Shown here: positions 57,737 to 64,000 of the stretch, one piece after another | Numbering within the stretch: the first letter of the stretch is position 1 | How the letters are laid out: each line of letters begins with the position of its first letter | From: Roridomyces roridus | Lineage: Eukaryota; Basidiomycota; Agaricomycetes; Agaricales; Mycenaceae | Length of the DNA: 64,000 bases | Assembly: GCA_029378245.1 (NCBI GenBank) | Contig: JARKIF010000034.1 | Span: 186,001 to 250,000 of the forward strand | Direction of reading: 5' to 3' | The notes under the pieces: generated by a model | Database searches by the model: none | Told to the model about the DNA's origin: nothing | What the model saw: only the letters and a program-made list of their open reading frames with translations | Made by a program: the position numbers and the translations under genes

Positions 57737-60700
57737 TCAAGCCTCTTCTTGCTTGCACATCCCTAAAGCTTCCCGACAGTCATTTATATCACATTTCTTG
57801 GCCGCGAAAGGTGGTCTATATTCTCCGGTCTTGTCGATGATCTGGGCCTTGGCCACCTTGTCTTCCTTGGAGAGATCAACTTCCTCTGAAAATCCCTTTC
57901 AGTATGTGGAGACTCCAGGCCATGAAAAATCTCACCGATCAGAGATACATGCAGAAGAGTGACAATGTCCAACAGCTCTTGGCGATAATGCTCCTTGACG
58001 TGCGAGAACGCGGACTGTAGCAAGTCCCGGATGGATACGGAGATGGGATCGAAGGCCTGCTGGGTGAGGGAATCTGCAATCGAATCCTATCTCATTATGT
58101 TAGAACGAGCACGGTGAGATTAAAATACGCGTCAGTACCTTCATCCGTTTCACCGCCCCATTTCCAGTCAGTTTTGAGGCGCTTTGGTACTGCGAAGTCA
58201 ATTCTTGCTGCAGGATGGTGCTGAATGCACGATTTCCTTGACTATCCAGAGGATGAGAGACACCAGTTTTGATAGTACCATTCCAAAAGACTAACCGTTG
58301 AGCATTGACCATGATTTTGCCCGCATGCACACGCATGTCGGAGAGCGTGACTTCAATCGAGAGAGAACGAGTCGCAGCCGTGATGCTCTTGTTGGGACTC
58401 CCGGACCCATGGAGAACTTTGGTAATCTCACCAACGCCATCGATAGTGTTCTTTTCCAATTTCTGGTGCAATCAGCCTGGGAACCAGCTGTAAAGAAATA
58501 AACATACTTGCGTCACCTTCTTGAGCATGGAAGGAATGTTACGATTCATGACTTCGTTCCAGATGGTCTGGATATGCGGCATGATGCTATCGGTCAAGAG
58601 CTTGTTGAGATCCCCATGCTTATTATGAATCCCGTTATTTCGCATAAGGGCCTTGTAAGCTGAGTGGTTGTTTCCAAGGCGTGCATTGAAATCCTTCAAT
58701 ACACGAGGCGCGCCTTGAATGGCCTGCCCGATTGGTGAATGCTGGATCAAGGCTGCGCTGCAAGAACGATGATACCTTGGCAATAGCGTCTTGGAGACTC
58801 GTCTCGACACGTTGCAAATCCTCTCCAACGACGTGCCAGGTCGCCGTTGTTTCGTCGGTATTCTTCTAAAGAAAGGTCAGATATGAAATTCCGACTTGGA
58901 AGCGCACACACCTTAACCAGATGGTCTATCAGAGATCGTGCCTTGTTCTTGTTTGCTGGAAGGAGTCGTCCGGAGTATCTCTCTTGCGCAAAGTAGAGAT
59001 TAACTTCCTCTGAGAAAGCGGCGGCGGTATTCAACAAATGACCTGCCCACTCTATGCGACGGCGTTGTCCGATAAGGTGCAAGCGAGATTGCATGTCCGG
59101 GATCCCGGTCTAGAAGATTTGAGAAACAAGGCATGAAGCAATTGGCGAGTTAATACTTCATCCACCGATGTAAAAACAACAGGGCTCGTCGACAATGTCA
59201 ACAGAGCATCGTAGTCGTGGCCGCCAATGCAAAAGAGGGGGAGCTCCGGAATAATCTCCTGGTAGACAGCTGAGTAAGGTACCTTCACGACAAATGTTCT
59301 GCTGCTCACGCCTCCATTCGGGACGAGTGCCGAATACATCTGCTGGAAAGTTTCCTGCATTGCTCTGCGGATGTTGCCTATTCGAGCTTTCTGCAAGTGG
59401 CAATCCTTAGCACGAAAGGACCCAGTTCTTGCGCACAGTGCCTACAGCCAGAACGAGTTTCTTCTCCTGCTGATATCCTTGAATTTTGTCGCGGTGCAAA
59501 TGAGTACTTGTCGATGCTTTCGAAGCTTCTTTTTTTGGACTGGACGTTCTGGATTTAGAGACGCCACGGCTCGATGTCTTGGCTTTTTGCGGGGAGGCTT
59601 TGCGACTCAGGGCGGCGATCTTCTACATTGTGTTGTTAGAGCTGAGTACTTGAGTGCGGTGTCATTACCTTGTCAAGTTGTGAAACCTCTTCGCGATCTT
59701 GAGGCTCAAGCTGAATCTCGTTGTCCCTGATCGGAATCTGAACGTTCGTTAGTCCTCGACCACGAAGAATGGCATTCAGTGTACATCTGTACCCGTCACC
59801 GCCAGCAGAACGAAATTTGCGAGGTCACGACCATCCAAAACCAGCTGCTTGAGTCTGAGGTACGATCAATGATCAACTTGAGAGGAGGGGTTCAGTATAA
59901 GATTACTGACTGCTGCCGGAGATGCCCGAGAGTGTCCTGCGAAATGCAATAGGTAGTTTCTGAAGGATAACTCGAAATTCATACACGGTCGTCCTGGGCG
60001 CGCCTGGCGTCGACAACTAGGAATGGGTAAGTGACGAAAGTAATGGTAACATTTGGCTTGAATACCGAGAATGACACCGTCCGCGTCTCGGAGATATTCA
60101 ACAGCAGAGTTGTTGCGGCTGGGTTTGCTTGAGCTGAGAAGCGTACGGAGTTGTCCAGGAATGCTCACGTGTCGTCGTCGTCCCCGTGTCCCGGTAAATC
60201 AACTAGGATGACTCCGGTAGCCAGAAGCGGAAACCTGCCAGAGATTCGGACTCTGTAACGATGTAAAGACCACGAATACGGTCGACGATTATGAAAATAC
60301 TTTTCGACTATGGGCCACAACTAACGTGGAGTGGATTGTATTTGCTTTATTTGCATATGTCGATCCTGCTCACCGTTGTCCTAGAGCCATTAGAGGAGGA
60401 CAGATACTCCTGCAGCTACGGCCTATTGTCAACCGATCACCGTGGGATGAGAAGTTGGACATACCTCAATGCTGAGGGGAGCGCCTGAGACGTTGAGCGT
60501 GCACGAGGTGCCTAGTTTCGTGCGGACCATCTCGTCTTGTTGTAGCAGTTTCGACGCCGTCAGATTCCCCAGATCTTTCTTGGACATGGCAAGTATCCTG
60601 AACATGATCAATACAAGAAAGAAATACGCGGCGGGATGTCGCACCGAGGATGTATCTGGAAACCCATCGGCGACAACAGAAACCTCTATTAGCGCTCGTT

Positions 60701-61459
60701 ATACCCTGGAGATATACTGCGCATGTTTGGAGGCTGCAGGTTCGGCTATGCCATCGTCTTCTCTTCTATCGTAGTATGCTGAATCAACGGAGCTTGAGGA
60801 AACAAAAGGAGGACGAACAGTTCTCGTAACTGGGTGTCGACCACCTGAAAAAAAGTCAATACGGAGAACGTCAAAGCGCGCTCGTGCAACCGACCTGTTT
60901 CCAGGCATCGCTCGACATGAAGGTCACGGTAGCTTGCGTGTCTGAATCCGCGTAGGCGATTTCGGTTATGGCAGAGGTGCATGCCCTTGGAGCACATCAA
61001 TGGGCCGTCGGGAAATATGTGAATACAGCGTACCCCTTGAAGACAATGAGTATAGAGAACTGCTCATCAGAGAATTACATACCGCAGCGGAAGAAGGAAG
61101 GATGGATTCGCCGAGAAGATTGTTGATGAGGGTCGACTTCCCTGATCCTTGGGTCGAGCATGAGTGAGAACTGAACAAGATTTCTTCAATGAAAGTTCAC
61201 CAGTTTTCCCTATCAGGGCAAACTTGTAGGAAGGAACGCTTGAATTGGCAACGCGGGAGCTAGACTTGGACCAAGCCTTCCGCTGCGCGTCAGGAATGTT
61301 GGGGAACTTCTTGACAAGGTCGGACAACTCCGCGACTATTGGTACGCAGAACTCGTGAACTTGAGAAGGCAGAGCGACGCTGTGATCTTCTTCGCTGGAC
61401 AGCACAGACTGCATGTCGACATCCGACTCCGAGCCGTAGTCTGAGAAGTCGACGTCCAT
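57737..61459 (-). CDS. Large nuclear-type GTPase, SLIP-GC-like (dynamin-related P-loop)
   Basis: ATG at 61459 opens MDVDFSDYGSESDVDMQSVL. After an acidic leader, YKFALIGKTG joins across an intron to SGKSTLINNLLGESILPSSA (G1/P-loop). The G3 motif appears as TGVILVDLPGHGDDDD near 60200, followed by AVEYLRDADGVIL. The remainder is a long helical region: QKARIGNIRRAMQETFQQMY, ELPLFCIGGHDYDALL, GQRRRIEWAGHLLNTAAAFS, LMRNNGIHNKHGDLNKLLTD, KITAATRSLSIE-like and ICDIND. The last exon has DKVAKAQIIDKTGEYRPPFA and a TGA at 57737-57739. At least 15 exons, about 950 residues. Architecture and the 'ELPLFC(I/V)...DY' segment match SLIP-GC homologs expanded in Agaricomycetes. Function in fungi is unknown. 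The region 59400-60300 is my least certain for exon joins. Confidence 0.75.
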
Positions 61460-61895
61460 GGCGTGCACGATGGGTAGCGGTAGAAACAGGGCAGGAAATG
61501 GACGGCATTTTAACATATAAACAGCGAACTAAATTGGGATCCCAAAAAGCTTGAAAAATGAGAGACGAATGGAAGATCTGAACTGAATATATTCATCGAA
61601 GCTCGGTGTATTTTCAGAAACTTGACTCGGTAGGAGGGTAGCACACCGGGTCGGATTGACTACTTCTGAGATAGGAGGGACGATTGGGCTGAAGCAGACA
61701 AAGTCAGGCGAACAGGGCTGACGGCCGAAGAGTGGTTCATGCAAGGTTCATGGTGCCGATACAGTCTGGTGACGGCAGATCAGGCAATCAGCTTGCCGTC
61801 ACGCCGAGTGGCAGTGTCGCCATAACATGATACTTATGGACCAGGCAACAGGTATGTACAGCTGAATTACACAGGCTACTATGTACGTAACGAAA
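61460..61895. other. Spacer containing a fragment resembling the FunK1 gene's N-terminal end
   Basis: The minus-strand frame 61744-61529 includes NPTRCATLLPSQVSENTPSF, which parallels VDLVRCPTTETSLEHTPSF in the FunK1 gene; at DNA level 61598-61655 matches 62961-63016. It is probably a truncated duplicate. Confidence 0.55.
61598..61655. repeat. Duplicate of the FunK1 5' segment (partner 62961-63016)
   Basis: gaagctcggtgtat..tc..aaacttg(a/t)ctcggtag(g/t)agggtagcacacc matches with about ten mismatches over 57 bases. It shows a duplicated kinase 5' end, most of which has been lost. Confidence 0.65.
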
Positions 61896-63182
61896 CTACA
61901 GGTTTGTGAATGGAAGGTGATCTTGAAACACCTTCTCGACCATGTCAAAGTCGGGTTCGCCACCCCGGCCGTGCTTCCGGAGCAACTCCTGCAGCCACTG
62001 AGCCCCATCTTCGTACGTTTGGTGGTCCTGAAACAGCCCGTGCAAGTGGGCGACGACGGGTTTAAGCGACATGAAGTTCTGCGTCGGATTCGCAAGTCTT
62101 CGAGTGAAGAAGGCTCTCTTCGCATCCCAGAGTTGCAGGGCGTCGCACTGTTCCCAGTACTGGTATGGAGGATCTGGAATCTCCTGCCCCTCGTGGTAAT
62201 GGTGAATGGTGAATGTCATGGCGTAGAGAAGCGATTCAAGGTCGAAACGATAAACATGGGGTGGTGGGCGAGCGGCGGCGAGAAGTTCGCGTGCCATGAA
62301 GACCGGTGTTCCTATGCGATGCGCGGAGGCGGATGTCGCAAGGGCAAGGTCGAAATCGTTGAGCACTCCGTTAACTTTACCGTCTATTACGCGGAACATG
62401 AGGTTACTGAGGCTGATATCACGGTGCAGGATGCCAGCAATCTCATATAGCCAGCGATAGCCTGTCCACGAATAAGATATGGCGAGGAGGAATGACAACA
62501 ACGCACAGCGGAAGATATCATGGAACGCCTTTCCCAGGTCTTCCGCATTCGTCAAGTCGGTGATGGGGAAAAGCTCTTCGAAAACTGCGACGGAAACTCG
62601 GTGTTCCTCTTCCTCGCCACATAGATCGGAAATCCCAAGCTGATGAGGGACTGCATCGAATTGGCACAGGAGATGCGGCAGATGGTCGCGGACCCAAAAT
62701 GAATTCCCCGTGGCCTTTTCAGTGGCCTCTTTGATAAGTTCCACCTCCGATGTCTCAGAGGGACAGATGCACTTGAGAATTACATTCTTCCCGCCTGAAT
62801 CTGAGTTCGCGTGCATGATCGCACGGCACACCCAGGTGCCCCATCCCTTGGGCCCATCTGAGCGCGAGACGATGGTGTCGCGGAGAACGAGATGGCAGTC
62901 GCGCAAATAGATATGCATGACTTGAGGGGTGTCTGTAGTCAAGCTAATGGCATTTCCAGTGAAGCTCGGTGTATGTTCCAAACTTGTCTCGGTAGTAGGG
63001 CAGCGCACCAAGTCGACGCTAGGAGGGGTTGAAGCGGAGGGAAAGGGAGAGTTGGTTGCCAGAAAGGAGCATCTTTGATCCGTGCACCTCTTGACTTGAT
63101 CCGTCACCACTGCTCTTTCCACTTGCTTTCCACCCTTCAAGCAAGGCCTCGAGACCCTCGATGCACTCTGACACTGTCTCAC
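61896..63182 (-). CDS. FunK1-type fungal protein kinase
   Basis: FunK1 kinases are a large family confined to fungi and expanded in mushrooms; partners are unknown. The core is clear: GKNVILKCICP (candidate catalytic Lys), EHRVSVAVFEELFPITDL, YEIAGILHRDISLSNLMFR (HRDxxxxN loop, with HRDIS typical of FunK1), GKVNGVLNDFDLALA (DFD in place of DFG, typical), GTPVFMARELL, then YRFDLESLLYAMTFTIHHYH. A 45-base in-frame intron (gtgcgttg...gtggacag, about 62480-62524) should be removed, joining DIFRC to YRWLYE. Stop TAG at 61896-61898. The open frame begins with gtg at 63182; the first good ATG inside it is at about 62920 (MHIYLRDCHLVLRD), so the start is uncertain. At 330-410 residues it is shorter than many FunK1 proteins, possibly N-terminally truncated. 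Confidence 0.8.
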   Translation of the reverse strand: MRQCQSASRVSRPCLKGGKQVERAVVTDQVKRCTDQRCSFLATNSPFPSASTPPSVDLVRCPTTETSLEHTPSFTGNAISLTTDTPQVMHIYLRDCHLVLRDTIVSRSDGPKGWGTWVCRAIMHANSDSGGKNVILKCICPSETSEVELIKEATEKATGNSFWVRDHLPHLLCQFDAVPHQLGISDLCGEEEEHRVSVAVFEELFPITDLTNAEDLGKAFHDIFRCALLSFLLAISYSWTGYRWLYEIAGILHRDISLSNLMFRVIDGKVNGVLNDFDLALATSASAHRIGTPVFMARELLAAARPPPHVYRFDLESLLYAMTFTIHHYHEGQEIPDPPYQYWEQCDALQLWDAKRAFFTRRLANPTQNFMSLKPVVAHLHGLFQDHQTYEDGAQWLQELLRKHGRGGEPDFDMVEKVFQDHLPFTNL

Positions 63183-63432
63183 CAGTTATCCGAAAGTCCG
63201 ATTCCGCATCTCAAATCCCCGGGGACACCCTACTGGAATACCAAAGCTGGAAGCTTCGAAGTCAGTCCCGAGCAAGTTCAAAGCATTTCTCTTCGTTCGG
63301 CCAATCCTCTAATCCCCACAACGCACTCCGCCCTCTTAACGGCACGGTCGGCAAGAAATTGAAATTGATTGGTGATCGTAAATTACAGGCCTCAATGTTT
63401 CCGCTTCGTTCCGCCAGTATCTCACAACGGTG

Positions 63433-63981
63433 ATGAGACTGCGTTTCCCCCTGTCCAGCATTACCTATATTGTCGGCAGGGTTTCCCTGATACGTGGAAT
63501 CAAGACAAAACCGACTCGACGGATTCTTCGCCCGAGTCGTCCTGCTCAGCGGACAACACGGCCTTCTGCGCTGCCGCCGCCATTTGTTTGGTCGTCCATC
63601 TACAAAGACTGGTTCAAGACGAAGAAGCCTCTCGGGATATGGAGTACGAACTGGGCTAAATGGGGTGGAATCCTCCTCTTTGCCTCTCCGGACCACTGGG
63701 ACGAGGAATTCCAACACGAGTGGAATACACGCATTGAGGGCATTCTGGGGGAGGAGTATGGCATTATCGACGGGCCTGCCAGGCCCATCTTCTTCCTCCC
63801 ACATGACGCTGGCCACTGGTTCATGTTCACCGTTGGGGGCAAGTATTATTTTTACAATGATGGGGAATATTTGGAGAGGTATAGGTGGAAGTATCGCGGC
63901 GACGCCGATTTTGTCGCGAGGTTCAAGGAGGAGGAGGAGATGAGTGATGATTTGGAGAAGATCAAGCCTCGTTGGAAATGA
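63433..63981 (+). CDS. Orphan family member 3 (unknown function)
   Basis: ATG at 63433 (MRLRFPLSSITYIVGRVSLI), stop TGA at 63979-63981, one exon, 182 residues. The core matches members 1 and 2: WSSIYKDWFKTKKPLGIWST, WAKWGGILLFASPDHWDE, HEWNTRIEGILGEEYGIIDG, PARPIFFLPHDAGHWFMFTV, GGKYYFYNDGEYLERYRWKY, DADFVARFKEEEE. It is the only one of the three with both a normal start codon in this position and an uninterrupted frame. It lies in opposite orientation to members 1 and 2, on the other side of the GTPase and FunK1 genes. No known domain recognised; the W/F/Y-rich β-strand-like pattern suggests a compact globular domain. Confidence 0.68.
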   Translation: MRLRFPLSSITYIVGRVSLIRGIKTKPTRRILRPSRPAQRTTRPSALPPPFVWSSIYKDWFKTKKPLGIWSTNWAKWGGILLFASPDHWDEEFQHEWNTRIEGILGEEYGIIDGPARPIFFLPHDAGHWFMFTVGGKYYFYNDGEYLERYRWKYRGDADFVARFKEEEEMSDDLEKIKPRWK

Positions 63982-64000
63982 AGGACGAACTGAGGTTGAC

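Noticed and set aside
62461..62530. A transmembrane-like LLSFLLAISYSW segment in the FunK1 kinase
   Set aside because: It is the translation of a 45-base in-frame intron with good splice sites; removing it gives a normal kinase core.

Overview
This window looks like nuclear DNA of a mushroom-forming basidiomycete (Agaricomycetes). Nearly every gene is broken by short GT-AG introns of roughly 45-60 bases. The recognisable proteins are fungal: Hog1 MAP kinase, AP-3 delta, THO subunit 1, Ubp2-type deubiquitinase and mitochondrial cytochrome b5 reductase. Several families typical of Agaricomycetes are also present: a KDZ transposase with cysteine clusters, a FunK1 kinase, and Crinkler/RHS-like NTPase-nuclease genes. 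Gene calls were made by joining reading-frame pieces across plausible splice sites by eye. Outer limits are usually good to a codon where a start or stop is stated; inner exon limits are approximate.

Layout. 1-2.4 kb: an orphan gene tail and a small repeat. 2.4-9.0 kb: AP-3 delta (minus) divergent from a Baeyer-Villiger-type flavin monooxygenase (plus), with a decayed reading frame between them. 9.4-33 kb: a repeat-rich accessory island. In it a Crinkler/RHS-like gene (copy A) is split by a 9.6-kb KDZ DNA transposon (9800-19435) with terminal inverted repeats and a near-perfect 10-base target duplication. The transposon carries its transposase on plus and three genes on minus: an RTC4-like protein, a Lys/Glu-rich protein and a GRF zinc-finger protein. 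Further along are a divergent pair of RNase H1 genes, a second Crinkler/RHS-like gene (copy B), and a second, differently damaged copy of the RNase H1 pair.

33-55.5 kb is a dense housekeeping block: TBC Rab-GAP, a DNMT1-like cytosine-5 methyltransferase, Hog1, Mcr1, a tyrosine phosphatase, Ubp2, a small coiled-coil gene, THO subunit 1 and two tandem UDP-glucose 4-epimerases. 55.5-64 kb is again accessory: three copies of an unrecognised short gene family (two minus, one plus) bracket a SLIP-GC-like large GTPase and a FunK1 kinase.

The most unusual object is the KDZ element: its ends, internal repeats, cargo and insertion point can all be read directly. The two-copy RNase H1 pair, in which each copy keeps parts the other has lost, is the second.
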